DNA from: Chlorobiota bacterium | GTDB lineage: Bacteria > Bacteroidota > Ignavibacteria > Kapaibacteriales > NICIL-2 | Assembly: GCA_026416585.1 (NCBI GenBank) | Contig: JAOAEV010000046.1 | Location: 1-42,061 of the forward strand | DNA length: 42,061 bases | Reading direction: 5' to 3' | Part shown: in pieces, positions 29,001 through 37,388 of the stretch | Layout: each line of letters starts with the position of its first letter | How positions within the stretch are numbered: the first letter of the stretch is position 1 | Position numbers and translations under genes: made by a program | Notes under the pieces: generated by a model | The model's input: only the letters and a program-made list of their open reading frames with translations | What the model was told of the DNA's origin: nothing | Databases searched by the model: none

Positions 29001-30784
29001 GTACCGAGCCGATATCCTCCCACTGTCCAGTTCGAGTTGTCACTGAAGAAGGAATTGATCCGTACCAGTCGGTTGTACACAACCCGACCAGTTGCGTCGT
29101 TGACGATGCGGAAGCGTGCAGCGAATTTGATGTTTTGGGGTTGATAGTTTACCCCTTGAGGTCCTTGAATGTCATTAGACATGTTTTGGAATACTGCAAT
29201 TGGCTGAATACCACCCAGCCGCTCATGGCCCGCAAGAATTTCAAAATTCCGTAGCCTGTCAGAGGGCACCACGACTGTGTAGTCGTTAGGCTGATTAGGA
29301 TCCCGTGGCTTGACGCGGTATTCGGTGGTAACAGCACGAACTGTATTCTTCCACTGCTTGAACTGGACGATCATGCTCAAAGCAGGGGTTCGGTTATCTT
29401 CTGCTTGTCGTCCAGTGCTTGTACCGCTTACAAATACTGCTGGGTTGAATCCCGAAGCAACTTGTGTGTAGTACACTGAGTACTGAAGATAGCGAACGGT
29501 AGAGCCAGAGGTACCAGTAATGGAATTATAATTGATGTGTCGTGCCAAGCCACGGACGGCCAACGTAGTGTTCATCCGCAACATATCTGCGGCGCGGTAG
29601 GGACGTCCTTGGGCATCGCGGGCAATCCCTTGAAGGTTGGTAAACACGACATGTATGGATGAATCTGAGCGATTAAGAACAACCGCCACACTGAACGAGA
29701 TAAAGTTTTGATCACCTGGCCGAATATTGGCAGGGTAGGTGTAGGTGCCCACCTGTGCCCCATTTTGGAAGAATCGCCAAACTCCACGTGGCGTGAGGTT
29801 GTGATACCAAATAATCAGGCGATCACCGTTGATTGAACGCTTGTAGTAAACCTTGCCATAGTCATCGATGTAATTGTCTTTTGGATTAAACACGGAAAGC
29901 TGCAAATCCCCCCAGCATGGCATAATGAGGGGTGGATTGTTGACGAAGTTCTCGATACTACTCCGTCCGTCATTCCCCGACCAACGGTTATTGGGATTGC
30001 GGATTCCATCCTGCGCGTTTGCACTACTTTCAGATATCGGAGCTGTGTTTGCCGGTCTGCCTAATGCTATGCAACGATAGCCATAGTCATCTGGGGTTGG
30101 ATCAGTTGCACCACTCGACCCTTGAGGCGGACGTGTATCTTCTGCTTGGGGATCGTAGAAAGAGAACACCCCGGGAGCAATTTCCCGCTGTGTCCGCTGC
30201 CCATTGTCATCATAAAAGTAGCGACGGTTGCTGAGCGCTATGATTCCATTGGTAGAAACATAAAAACTATCATACCGGACACCATTGAAGTAAAAGTCAA
30301 AACCAATCGGAATCGGTCCTGCAAATGCATTGTCAGTCGAGTCAGTCCCATAAGGCAAAGCTGCTGTCTTCGTCGCAGGATTTTGGAAAAATGGCTTCCC
30401 TTCGGGATGACCAATCCAGTAGGACTCGGGGAACTGGTGCGCACCACTTACAATTTGGCGCCAGGTCGTCGGCTGATAGTTAAGGTCAATTTCGTCTATC
30501 GGAAGACGGAATGGATAATTCTTCCATGCTGGATCAGCATTGTCATCGCTGTCCACAATGTAGTACCCAGTAGAGACAGTGGGGGCAACCGTGTTCTTTA
30601 CCGCCGGGTTTGGATTAGGATTTGCTGGCGGTCCAATTGCAAAAGGCCGGGGGAATGAACCGTTGTTATCTACCTTGCCTATAATGCTCCGACGCAGCTC
30701 GTCATTGCCCTTGCCGTCGTCGCTCAAGGCAAGACCGACAGCTACCACCAACATCGCTCCAACAAGGAACATTTTGTTCCGCAT
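26075..30784 (-). CDS. Giant secreted protein with T9SS type A sorting domain
   Basis: The track starts at 30910, but the ATG at 30784 follows GAGGG and begins a clean signal peptide (MRNKMFLVGAMLVVAVGLALS), giving 1569 residues. The N-terminal third includes a stretch typical of FCB-group surface proteins (IPIGFDFYFNGVRYDSFYVSTNGII), resembling a nidogen or adhesin-like fold. The middle has long beta-rich regions and no enzyme motif that I recognise. About residues 1380-1480 resemble a fibronectin-like domain (VDLWWETSSETNNHGFYLERR), common before sorting tails. The last 85 residues form a T9SS type A domain: NSPNPFSASTTIAYTVP, VDVLGNVVKKL, and SSGTYLYRL to IR. Exported through the outer membrane; role unknown. 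It has its own strong terminator and a candidate promoter 90 bases upstream. Confidence 0.88.
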   Translation of the reverse strand: MRNKMFLVGAMLVVAVGLALSDDGKGNDELRRSIIGKVDNNGSFPRPFAIGPPANPNPNPAVKNTVAPTVSTGYYIVDSDDNADPAWKNYPFRLPIDEIDLNYQPTTWRQIVSGAHQFPESYWIGHPEGKPFFQNPATKTAALPYGTDSTDNAFAGPIPIGFDFYFNGVRYDSFYVSTNGIIALSNRRYFYDDNGQRTQREIAPGVFSFYDPQAEDTRPPQGSSGATDPTPDDYGYRCIALGRPANTAPISESSANAQDGIRNPNNRWSGNDGRSSIENFVNNPPLIMPCWGDLQLSVFNPKDNYIDDYGKVYYKRSINGDRLIIWYHNLTPRGVWRFFQNGAQVGTYTYPANIRPGDQNFISFSVAVVLNRSDSSIHVVFTNLQGIARDAQGRPYRAADMLRMNTTLAVRGLARHINYNSITGTSGSTVRYLQYSVYYTQVASGFNPAVFVSGTSTGRQAEDNRTPALSMIVQFKQWKNTVRAVTTEYRVKPRDPNQPNDYTVVVPSDRLRNFEILAGHERLGGIQPIAVFQNMSNDIQGPQGVNYQPQNIKFAARFRIVNDATGRVVYNRLVRINSFFSDNSNWTVGGYRLGTFQTSGTTTVFTATTPPPALNGVPPYAYVQVQFPPFEPNEFIDDQIGRFTAYVIAVPIDSAGIGYKDMWPFDDTVRFRLFVSRRLTQLNEDIREYHVVGGSPIPSVLKFISIGADVLDGDESTNNPPPPRGEYAAANNPFFTLKTPVIRLDREVQQPDGQPLVVATGGDTLITFPIDLRDRRGAVLSFAFHRAAKRTEGYPRDWASSELPGPEPRVAYFDLGPTAGIVAPGNTADDFQDVLRVEFGRPTRDLINNVVVSDIPGAPSFEWNWHPRCCGQSAITDNPAWSVWGGGGYRRGFHPVDKDTPLTRAQGIVVDPFDDGKDFEWRKVYIPIPDTFINAPNEGAQYFRIRFRWAARDHSIPFGPADDYDPIFLKNIRILFPREVTDLEVMTVLATWPYRVTPASQAQRIPIRVKVSNNTGLPAQAFPIRVTIADRNDAQNPNIDRRYVYDRTVVIPYIRGNEDREMTMPAWNARESARSNQDRYIIAAKVNYPGGDLEPLNDSTFSEFEMTFGPSFSYHDPTAQNEVPNEPLIRMFGKGLNLLGYQSSAYTPVTAAGADGGNGSGQIAVKFELTTQDTVYGFQAWFASLNSNTDNIRFAIYNDQGGIPSGNPIPGSILRAYRGMDASGDVKYNEYTTYLLERPVVLPPGTYWAAVAQLSSVGFELGGVAQRMGIQLGNFNAAPIPGANNINLLIDKAFRRRTIQGTLINDNKFVFENSVGSGQWAEFVPTVGNVAYNFLDFRGYIGQGSSYTRGSWIPMIRPFLGNRSIGPRKYVRITPVEITLFEGAKRPTAVDLWWETSSETNNHGFYLERRTAGADQWQELAFVPTQAANGNSTAPLSYSYTDRTVSGGNIYEYRLRQVSRDGSVSYSGTLRFDFTDDAELTLEQNSPNPFSASTTIAYTVPANSVVELDVVDVLGNVVKKLVTGQVQSGYQTVRWDGTDENGKQLSSGTYLYRLKVGDRVEIKRMSLIR

Positions 30785-31074
30785 GGTACCCTCGAGAAAA
30801 ATGTGGAACATACTGTTTTCTATATCCGGCATAATGTTTTCTTTATTCAGAAGTTTCATCATCGCACTTTGCACAAAAGTAATACACATTTTTCCATTAC
30901 TGTTTCGCAACCTATCGCAATCGGACCAATAACACTCTCTCCTTGGCGCATCGCACTGCGTTACCGCCTATCTCAGCGACAGAGCGCCAGGACTTTTTCG
31001 CTCTATTTACACATTCACCGGTAATGTTACCAACCGTAAAAATGCAAAAAAAAATCGTCACAACCAAACTCTTT
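30785..31074 (-). other. Gap between purN and the giant T9SS protein gene
   Basis: This 290-base non-coding stretch holds the candidate -7 box at 30874-30881, a run of nine A bases (plus strand, about 31046-31054) shortly after the purN stop, and a small GGTAA-TG-TTACC hairpin. On the minus strand the T9 run could help end the purN transcript, though no strong stem precedes it. I see no RNA gene or small protein. Confidence 0.45.
30874..30881 (-). promoter_or_regulatory. Possible -7 box (TACTTTTG) before the giant T9SS protein gene
   Basis: On the minus strand TACTTTTG matches TANNTTTG and lies 89 bases before the preferred ATG at 30784. A TTG occurs 26 bases further upstream, slightly too far for a standard -33 element. 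The sequence between is A-rich. Confidence 0.35.
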
Positions 31075-31692
31075 TTACCCTGTGGGGAAAACAAGTTTTC
31101 TGCATAATCGGTCCAATGCACGAGGATAATAATGATGCTCTGCTTCCTGTACACGCTGCATGAGAGATTCGGCAGTATCTGACAGGAGCACGGGGATATG
31201 CACCTGTTCTATAATTTGCCCTGCATCGTATTCTTCAGTGACAACATGTACCGTAATGCCTGTACAGTGCTCCCCTTTGTCGAGAACTGCTCGATGTACA
31301 TTGAGCCCATACATCCCTTTTCCACCAAATTTGGGGAGTAGAGCAGGGTGGATGTTGACAATACGCCCCGGATATCGCTGCACTGTAGTAGCAGGAACTT
31401 TGAGAAGATAGCCAGCTAATGCGATAAATTCCACAGCGGACTCATCCAACACCTTATGCAAGACCGTAACGTATTCTTCTAAGGTAGCGAAGTTGCGCGG
31501 CGAGAGGACGCAGTTTCTGACCCCAAACTGCTGCGCTACTGCCAGAATTCCTGCTTCCGCCCGGTTACTGACGATCAAAACAATCTGATAGGCGACCGCT
31601 TTATTACGAGAATACTCGAGCAATGCTCTTGCATTTGTCCCCATTCCAGAACCAAAGACTGCAACCCGGATTTTAGCGTTTTGTCCGCCCAC
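31075..31692 (-). CDS. purN: Phosphoribosylglycinamide formyltransferase (PurN)
   Basis: Transfers a formyl group from 10-formyl-THF to GAR in purine synthesis. Family motifs are RVAVFGSGMGTNARALL near the start, VLIVSNRAEAG, EFIALAGYLLKVP, the catalytic NIHPALLPKFGGKGMYG with N and H, and EEYDAGQII with the catalytic aspartate. The start is uncertain. The track uses an ATG at 31725, and ATG 31707 is also possible. I prefer GTG at 31692, which lies six bases after GGAGG and gives about 205 residues, the usual length. Any of these overlaps the end of the upstream Rossmann-protein gene by 20 to 53 bases, which suggests translational coupling. Confidence 0.93.
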   Translation of the reverse strand: MGGQNAKIRVAVFGSGMGTNARALLEYSRNKAVAYQIVLIVSNRAEAGILAVAQQFGVRNCVLSPRNFATLEEYVTVLHKVLDESAVEFIALAGYLLKVPATTVQRYPGRIVNIHPALLPKFGGKGMYGLNVHRAVLDKGEHCTGITVHVVTEEYDAGQIIEQVHIPVLLSDTAESLMQRVQEAEHHYYPRALDRLCRKLVFPTG

Positions 31693-33361
31693 CACCCTCC
31701 TCCGCATAGAGGATGTATGCTGCAAGCTTTCCTTCGTCTATGGTTTCGAAATTGTTCCAGTATTCAGCAGTAAACTCTTCGCGCGAGCTGGTATCGGCAA
31801 GATGACGCTCACATCGTTCCAAAAGTGCCTGGCAGCGGCGAATCCATACCTTCCAATTTGAAGGTCGAAGATCGATCCATCCGTCGTGGCACCATCGCTC
31901 TATGTTCTCTGGATTGATTGTGCGATCGTGCCCATGTGGAGAAGGAACAAGTACCACCGAACCTCGCAAATAACGCTGACCATCGCTTAGCAGAATGGGT
32001 AATCCTACCGACAAAACCGTCGATCGAAACTCCGCACTTCTCCCAATGAACTCCTCAGCACGACGTGCCAAGTCAATTGCCTCTGCTGCCGCGACAGCTC
32101 GTATCGATCCAGCGATTGCCCGTAATATCGCTGCTTCGTAAAGGAGCTTTGTCAACCGTGGAGGTCCAAGCAATTCAAAGCCAATGCTGGAGGTACCGTA
32201 CTGCGACTCAAGCGTGCGCAACACACTCAGCGCACGTTCCCGGAGTGCCCCCGCACGGTATGTAGGTCCCATTACGCTCGCATCCAATGCCCCGACAATC
32301 TCTCGCCCTGTCGATGCCCCTCGGAGTTCTTCCACGACGACATGAGCAATTTCTTCTGGAGTTACCATCTCCATCAAGCCAATAGTCGTCACTGTCTCAA
32401 ATTCTGCCCGACCGAACACTCCATTTTCCCCCGTGTCAATAAACACCGATTCTAATGGAATGTTGAGATGTACCACTCCTTCCGATGCAGAAAGATCAAG
32501 CTCTCCTTCACAGCGACGCGCATGCTCAATTGGCATATCGCAGCGTTCAATGATCTGTCCCCGTCGAATGATAGGACCATAGCCGATTCGTTTCCATCCG
32601 ATGGCAGCTGACGGCTTGACTTCTTTGACCACGGGTGCTCCCGGGGTCCGCGCCATGAGAAACAGCAAAAGCGAATGTGCTCCTGCAATAGCGGCCTTCG
32701 AAAGCAATAAGCGCGAGGGACGTTCTTCACTGTGAGTAAATGGTATGTTGAGTCCCATCCCCCCTGTTCCACTTGTCCCCACCTTGAGATACACTTGCAC
32801 TTTGGCTTCTCGAAGAGAATGGTAGAGAATTTGCACGTGGCGAACCAACTGGGGTATGTAAAGACTAGCCAATAAGTACTCCACCTCCTCCGCTGAAGGA
32901 GGCTGTTCAGTGGCAAGTTGACGACTCAAACGCATCCCCGCTGTGTAAATATCCTGGTAGGCTATGGCGGTTGCCGTATTGACACAATCAATGACTGCAT
33001 CAGGTTGATAGGTCATCAAAAGGTCATAGAGTGCCTGACGGCGAAGCACGTGTTCGCTAAGCTCCCCTAATGTCTCCTCGATTAGTGCACGCCGATATTC
33101 TGGATTCTGCAGAATCGCATCTCGGCTAAGATCTTTCCATTCAGTACGGGTGAAGATATTCCCCCACCATGGAACGAAGGTTTCGGCTGGCAGCAGCGAA
33201 TACTGCCGGCGAAGTTGGGCGACTGCTTCTTCTGCTTCTTGCTGGCGTAGCGAAGTAACAATAACACGTGCGGGCTCATGCCGCATCAACCGTTGGATGA
33301 TGGCAGAGCCAACCAACCCCCACCCACCAAGCACGAGAATTGTTGAGCCTTTTAGCTGCAT
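31673..33361 (-). CDS. Large NAD(P)-binding Rossmann-fold protein (SDR/epimerase-like)
   Basis: A 562-residue protein from the ATG at 33361; the track start at 33439 adds 26 residues before the domain begins. Residues 7-25 hold a dinucleotide-binding motif (STILVLGGWGLVGSAIIQ, GxxGxxG), and DAVIDCVNTATAI later in the N-terminal half fits an extended short-chain dehydrogenase core. SGTGGMGLNIPFTHSEERPS includes a region where a catalytic Ser might lie, but I do not see a clear YxxxK. The C-terminal 250 residues are helical and unfamiliar. I recall similar long dehydrogenase-like proteins in other FCB bacteria, but no function is known to me. Its end overlaps purN. Confidence 0.65.
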   Translation of the reverse strand: MQLKGSTILVLGGWGLVGSAIIQRLMRHEPARVIVTSLRQQEAEEAVAQLRRQYSLLPAETFVPWWGNIFTRTEWKDLSRDAILQNPEYRRALIEETLGELSEHVLRRQALYDLLMTYQPDAVIDCVNTATAIAYQDIYTAGMRLSRQLATEQPPSAEEVEYLLASLYIPQLVRHVQILYHSLREAKVQVYLKVGTSGTGGMGLNIPFTHSEERPSRLLLSKAAIAGAHSLLLFLMARTPGAPVVKEVKPSAAIGWKRIGYGPIIRRGQIIERCDMPIEHARRCEGELDLSASEGVVHLNIPLESVFIDTGENGVFGRAEFETVTTIGLMEMVTPEEIAHVVVEELRGASTGREIVGALDASVMGPTYRAGALRERALSVLRTLESQYGTSSIGFELLGPPRLTKLLYEAAILRAIAGSIRAVAAAEAIDLARRAEEFIGRSAEFRSTVLSVGLPILLSDGQRYLRGSVVLVPSPHGHDRTINPENIERWCHDGWIDLRPSNWKVWIRRCQALLERCERHLADTSSREEFTAEYWNNFETIDEGKLAAYILYAEEGGGRTKR

Positions 33362-33394
33362 ACGCACATTCCAAACAACAGCAACAAACGGCGG

Positions 33395-33429
33395 CGAAAT
33401 TACACCACTCCTGTTGGCTTTACGGCAAA
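33395..33429 (-). promoter_or_regulatory. Weak candidate promoter for the Rossmann-protein/purN operon
   Basis: On the minus strand TTTG (33429-33426), 23 bases, then TAATTTCG (33402-33395), which is TANNTTTG with one mismatch. It lies 33 bases before the preferred ATG at 33361 in the 185-base gap after the cytidine deaminase gene. Confidence 0.25.
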
Positions 33430-33546
33430 AAGCTCCCACAAGCCTTCCTGCTCCCTGTCATGGATTGATAGAGCAAAACATGATTCTTTCCCCACCCTCG
33501 TGCTACTCGGCCCGAACACAGCGTTCCTTCGACACTATGCCACTAA

Positions 33547-34128
33547 CTAACAACGGAACACATCACCGCCAAATGCGAAGGGGAGCAATTCTTCAGCGGT
33601 GCACCACCGTTCCGGACCTGCTGGTGTTAACATACCTACTATTGCAAAAGGCGCCAACTCAATTATCCATTGCCGACAGCCCCCGCAGGGGGAAATAGGT
33701 TCTGGTGTATCGGCGACAATGCAAACAAAAAGTATCGTGCCTAAGCTGCTAACCTGAGCTGCTGCCAACGCAGCACGTTCAGCACACAGCGTCAGGCCAT
33801 AACTACTATTTTCAACATTCGCGCCGACTGCAATATTGCCATTTTCGTCAAGCACAGCTGCACCCACGCGAAAGTTGCTATACGGTGCATAAGCATTCTG
33901 CCGTGCTTGCCATGCGCGGCTAATCGTATGCTCGACGCTCTCCCAGGCCGACAAGATATCTTCTTCTTCCTCTGCATATCGTTGTGTTCGCTTGAGGTAA
34001 GCTGAATAGTCGGAACCACCCACAGCACGTTGCACAATTGCACAAGCCATCACATGCCTCCCTGTTCCCGTAGCACCTCGCTGGACGTACCGGTAGAGCC
34101 GCTCAAATTCTGTGTCAAGAAAAGACAT
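33547..34128 (-). CDS. cdd: Cytidine deaminase with N-terminal extension
   Basis: Zinc-dependent deamination of (deoxy)cytidine in pyrimidine salvage. The catalytic domain starts near residue 66 and has the substrate loop YAPYSNFRVGAAV, then NVENSSYGLTLCAERAAL, with C115 as zinc ligand and E117 as proton shuttle, and PCGGCRQ with C148 and C151. This is the three-cysteine tetrameric type. Typical proteins have about 130 residues, but this one has 193: about 65 extra residues at the N-terminus (from MSFLDTEFERLYRYVQ) with no family I recognise. The ATG at 34128 has a well-placed AGGAG seven bases upstream, so the extension is probably translated. No clear promoter was identified. Confidence 0.92.
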   Translation of the reverse strand: MSFLDTEFERLYRYVQRGATGTGRHVMACAIVQRAVGGSDYSAYLKRTQRYAEEEEDILSAWESVEHTISRAWQARQNAYAPYSNFRVGAAVLDENGNIAVGANVENSSYGLTLCAERAALAAAQVSSLGTILFVCIVADTPEPISPCGGCRQWIIELAPFAIVGMLTPAGPERWCTAEELLPFAFGGDVFRC

Positions 34129-34135
34129 TATCCTA

Positions 34136-34140
34136 CTCCT
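34136..34140 (-). promoter_or_regulatory. Ribosome binding site that supports the long cytidine deaminase start
   Basis: AGGAG on the minus strand lies seven bases before the ATG at 34128. It is the reason for keeping the extended N-terminus rather than an internal start such as M27. Confidence 0.6.
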
Positions 34141-34282
34141 TCATCACAGATACTGGTTCTGTTCCTCCACAGCTATTGTAGCTCAAAAGAAAGTACAAAA
34201 TTGCACACGCCCATGCTGCTGTGCACCATTTGCTCGAGTTTACCGTTATTTTGGCGCTAAGTGTCACATACATGCCAAGTGT

Positions 34283-37159
34283 ATGCATCGTCTGGTCATC
34301 GTAGCGCTTTTCATAGTTGCTCTTACAAGTGGGCTCTCTGTCGCCCAAGACATAGTGCCACAAACCATTATTGTTAAGTTTCGCGCGGGAACACCGGATT
34401 TTACCTACTGGCGCACAGCAGGGCGGAGTGGGAGCATTCCTGCGCTGGAAGCAATTGTAGGTCCTCACCGCTCCCGTCCGTATCTACGTGATGCAGTGCT
34501 GCAAGCACTCGCTCATCGCATGCAACAAATAAACGCTCGTAGCTCTGACGACCCCATTGCCTCCTTGGAACGAATTGCCATAGTCGAATTTGACCGCGAT
34601 CTTGACGTTATCCTTATAGCACGAAAGCTTTCTGCCCTTCCCAGCATTGAATACGCAGAGCCGATGCCTGTGCGACGGATATTCTACCAACCTAACGACA
34701 GTCTTTTTTCTCTCCAGTACCACCTAACGAAAATCCGCGCTACGGATGCATGGGATTCGATTCCTGCTGCTGCTGCACCCGTCCTCATTGCTATCGTTGA
34801 CACAGGAGTCGATTATACGCACGAAGACTTAGCGGCGGTTATCTTCACTAACCCTGGGGAAACGGGCACCGACGCTCAAGGAAGGGACAAACGCACCAAT
34901 CGCATTGATGACGACAACAATGGCTTTGTCGATGACTGGCGCGGCTGGGATATGGCGATGAACGATAATGACCCTCAACCAGGAAATGTCCATGGGACCC
35001 ACGTGGCTGGCACTGCAGCCGCAATGGTTAACAATCGCATTGGCGTTGCGGGTGTCTCCAACCGTGCTCGCATTTTGCCCGTCAAGTGTGCAACGGATTC
35101 ACCAAACGCTCCAAGCATCATCAATGGATACGAAGGAATTGCATACGCTGCTGCGATGGGCGCAAAGGTGATCAACTGCTCGTGGGGTGGGGGTACTGCT
35201 TCACAAGCTGAACAAGAAGTCATTAACACTGCCATTGGATTAGGAGCTGTGATCGTCGCAGCAGCAGGGAACAGTGGCGTCGAGGAACAGCTCTATCCCG
35301 GTAGCTATAACGGTGTACTCTCGGTCGCAGCTGTTGGGAGCAATGACGTCCGCGCTGCATTCAGCAGCTACCACACATCGGTGGGGATAAGCGCACCGGG
35401 AGTATCCATTCTGGCTACGTACCCTGGCAACACCTACGGCTATGCAGATGGCACCTCGATGGCTTCTCCGATTGTGGCTGGAGTTGCTGCTTTAGTTCGC
35501 GCAAAATATCCCCAACTTAGTCCTCAGCAAGTAGTTGCGCGCCTGAAAGCAACAGCCGATCCTATCGATAACATCACTGGTAATCGGAATCGTGCATGGA
35601 TGGGCAAGCTGGGAAGTGGCCGAGTCAATGCATATCGCGCCGTCACAACAGCGAATGCCAAGTATGTAGAACTCGCTGGTGCAACCATTACCGATACGGA
35701 TGGCGACAACGTATTTGAACCTGGAGATACAGTGACCATCCTGCCGACATTTCGAAACCTCCTTGCTCCTGTGCAGAATGCTACAGCTGTCATTCGTCCA
35801 GTTACCGCAGGTGCATCCCAACTATTTGCGTTCACTGACTCCGTTGTTACCCTTGGGGCATTAGGGCAAGATGTTACGCTGACATCTCCTTCTCCTTTCC
35901 GGCTGCGTATTCCTGCTGGAACACCGCAGAATTATGTGCTCACCTGTCAGATCACCGTCTTGGAGGGAACTACCCCCATTGGGCGTGGAACGGTCAGTTT
36001 GATTATCATGCCAACCTATCGAACGCTGCGCAATACTGATCTTGTGCTCACAGTCAACAGTATTGGAAACTTTGGCTACAATGACTATCCCAACAACACG
36101 CAAGGTGAAGGTTTCCGCTACAAAGGAAGTCCAAGTGTCCTTTTTGAAGCTGGACTGATGATTGGTTATCGCGCAGACCGACTGTCCGATGTAGCTCGGA
36201 ATGAATCGGGAAGCATGCAGAACAATGACTTCGTCATCGGCATTCCAACAATACTCCGCATTCTCTCTGGAACTCATTCCCAAGAGGTGTTCACCGTATT
36301 TGCTGACAGTGGATCAGCAACCCAAGCTAATGTCCGAGTCGAGCAACATACCTACGTCTTCGACGAAGAAGGCAAACGCGACTTTGCCTTAGCTGCTTAT
36401 CATATCACCAATCGCAACGCGCAAAGCATCGAGCAAATGTATTGCGGAATTTATGCTGACTGGGATATTGGCACAGCTGGACAAAACGACGTGGCAATAT
36501 GGAGTGACGAGGACGGCTTCTACTACGCCTATAACACCCGCAGCTCTACTCTCCCCTACGTAGGCATGCAAATCGTTTCTGACCACCTTCCGAATGCATT
36601 TATGATCGACAACGATGGCCGCACAATTGACAATCCTGGGGTGTACGATGGCTACACCAAAGCAGAAAAGTGGCGCACCATTTCCAGTGGTATTGGGCGA
36701 TCGCGAAGTAGTGTCACCGATGCATCCGCGGTTATTGCTGCAGGTCCATTCCGGATGGAACCTGGTGCTACAGAGCAAGTAGTCTTTAGCATCTTTGCTG
36801 GGCGAAACCTCGACGAATTGCGGTCGGCTGCCCGACGGGCACGCGAAACAGCGCAGCAATTACTCGGCATTTCTCCCCCAGATGTCTCGGGAAAAAGCAT
36901 CAGTCTTCAGGTAAGTCCCAATCCTGTGTCCGAAAACTATCTGACTGTGCAGTACCGATTGCCTGTTTCAACCGAGCTTACGCTGACCGTTGCTGATGTC
37001 CTCGGGCGCTCCCTGACAACAATTAGTGACAATCGGATATCCCCTGCATCGGGTGCTATAACCATCCCCCTGGGATCAGAGTGGGCGCCAGGGACTTATT
37101 TCCTTGTCGCTCGCACGCGTTATGGTTCTGCTATTGTGCCCTTTGTTGTTGTTCGCTAA
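34283..37159 (+). CDS. Secreted subtilisin-like serine protease (S8) with T9SS sorting tail
   Basis: The track starts at 34112, but the preceding 57 residues are not signal-like; ATG 34283 starts a clean signal peptide (MHRLVIVALFIVALTSGLSVAQ), giving 958 residues. Residues about 25-140 resemble a protease inhibitor-type propeptide (TIIVKFRAG, ending SIEYAEPMPV). The S8 domain has the complete triad: D173 in VDTGVDYTHED, H237 in HGTHVAGT, and S392 in DGTSMASPIVAG, plus oxyanion-type AAAGNSG. A Ca-binding-like stretch, TDTDGDNVFEPGD, follows the protease domain, then beta-rich regions. The tail (SPNPVSENYLTVQYRLP, VADVLGRSL, PGTYFLVART to VVVR) is a T9SS type A domain. Predicted extracellular or surface-bound. 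The hc1-like gene follows 27 bases downstream. Confidence 0.92.
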   Translation: MHRLVIVALFIVALTSGLSVAQDIVPQTIIVKFRAGTPDFTYWRTAGRSGSIPALEAIVGPHRSRPYLRDAVLQALAHRMQQINARSSDDPIASLERIAIVEFDRDLDVILIARKLSALPSIEYAEPMPVRRIFYQPNDSLFSLQYHLTKIRATDAWDSIPAAAAPVLIAIVDTGVDYTHEDLAAVIFTNPGETGTDAQGRDKRTNRIDDDNNGFVDDWRGWDMAMNDNDPQPGNVHGTHVAGTAAAMVNNRIGVAGVSNRARILPVKCATDSPNAPSIINGYEGIAYAAAMGAKVINCSWGGGTASQAEQEVINTAIGLGAVIVAAAGNSGVEEQLYPGSYNGVLSVAAVGSNDVRAAFSSYHTSVGISAPGVSILATYPGNTYGYADGTSMASPIVAGVAALVRAKYPQLSPQQVVARLKATADPIDNITGNRNRAWMGKLGSGRVNAYRAVTTANAKYVELAGATITDTDGDNVFEPGDTVTILPTFRNLLAPVQNATAVIRPVTAGASQLFAFTDSVVTLGALGQDVTLTSPSPFRLRIPAGTPQNYVLTCQITVLEGTTPIGRGTVSLIIMPTYRTLRNTDLVLTVNSIGNFGYNDYPNNTQGEGFRYKGSPSVLFEAGLMIGYRADRLSDVARNESGSMQNNDFVIGIPTILRILSGTHSQEVFTVFADSGSATQANVRVEQHTYVFDEEGKRDFALAAYHITNRNAQSIEQMYCGIYADWDIGTAGQNDVAIWSDEDGFYYAYNTRSSTLPYVGMQIVSDHLPNAFMIDNDGRTIDNPGVYDGYTKAEKWRTISSGIGRSRSSVTDASAVIAAGPFRMEPGATEQVVFSIFAGRNLDELRSAARRARETAQQLLGISPPDVSGKSISLQVSPNPVSENYLTVQYRLPVSTELTLTVADVLGRSLTTISDNRISPASGAITIPLGSEWAPGTYFLVARTRYGSAIVPFVVVR

Positions 37160-37186
37160 TGTTTAACCATTTTCAGGAATACTTGT

Positions 37187-37381
37187 ATGCCAACCGATCG
37201 ATACCAAGAGCTCATCTCTCACATCGAGGCAATGAAGGAAGATTTCGAGAAATTCTATACGAAGGGTAAAAATGCAGCAGGAACACGTCTGCGGAAGCAA
37301 CTGCAGCAGCTGCGGCGTTTAGCTCAGGAAATACGTACAGAAATTCAAGCAATCAAAGTAGCGCGGAAAAGCAGCGCATAG
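37187..37381 (+). CDS. Histone H1-like (Hc1 family) nucleoid protein
   Basis: A 64-residue, lysine- and arginine-rich helical protein. The run KEDFEKFYTKGKNAAGTRLRK and the following QQLRRLAQEIRTEIQ closely follow the Bacteroidota Hc1-type histone H1-like pattern (EKFYxKGxKAAGTRxRK, LAQEIRxEVQ). The family is named for chlamydial Hc1, and members are thought to bind DNA; this is family knowledge, not shown here. It has AGGA eight bases before the ATG and follows the protease gene by 27 bases. Its stop lies seven bases before the stop of the converging methyltransferase gene. Confidence 0.88.
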   Translation: MPTDRYQELISHIEAMKEDFEKFYTKGKNAAGTRLRKQLQQLRRLAQEIRTEIQAIKVARKSSA

Positions 37382-37388
37382 GACAGCT

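Noticed and set aside
31046-31054. Run of nine A bases as a possible purN terminator
   Set aside because: No stable stem comes before the T run on the minus strand, so an intrinsic terminator is not supported.
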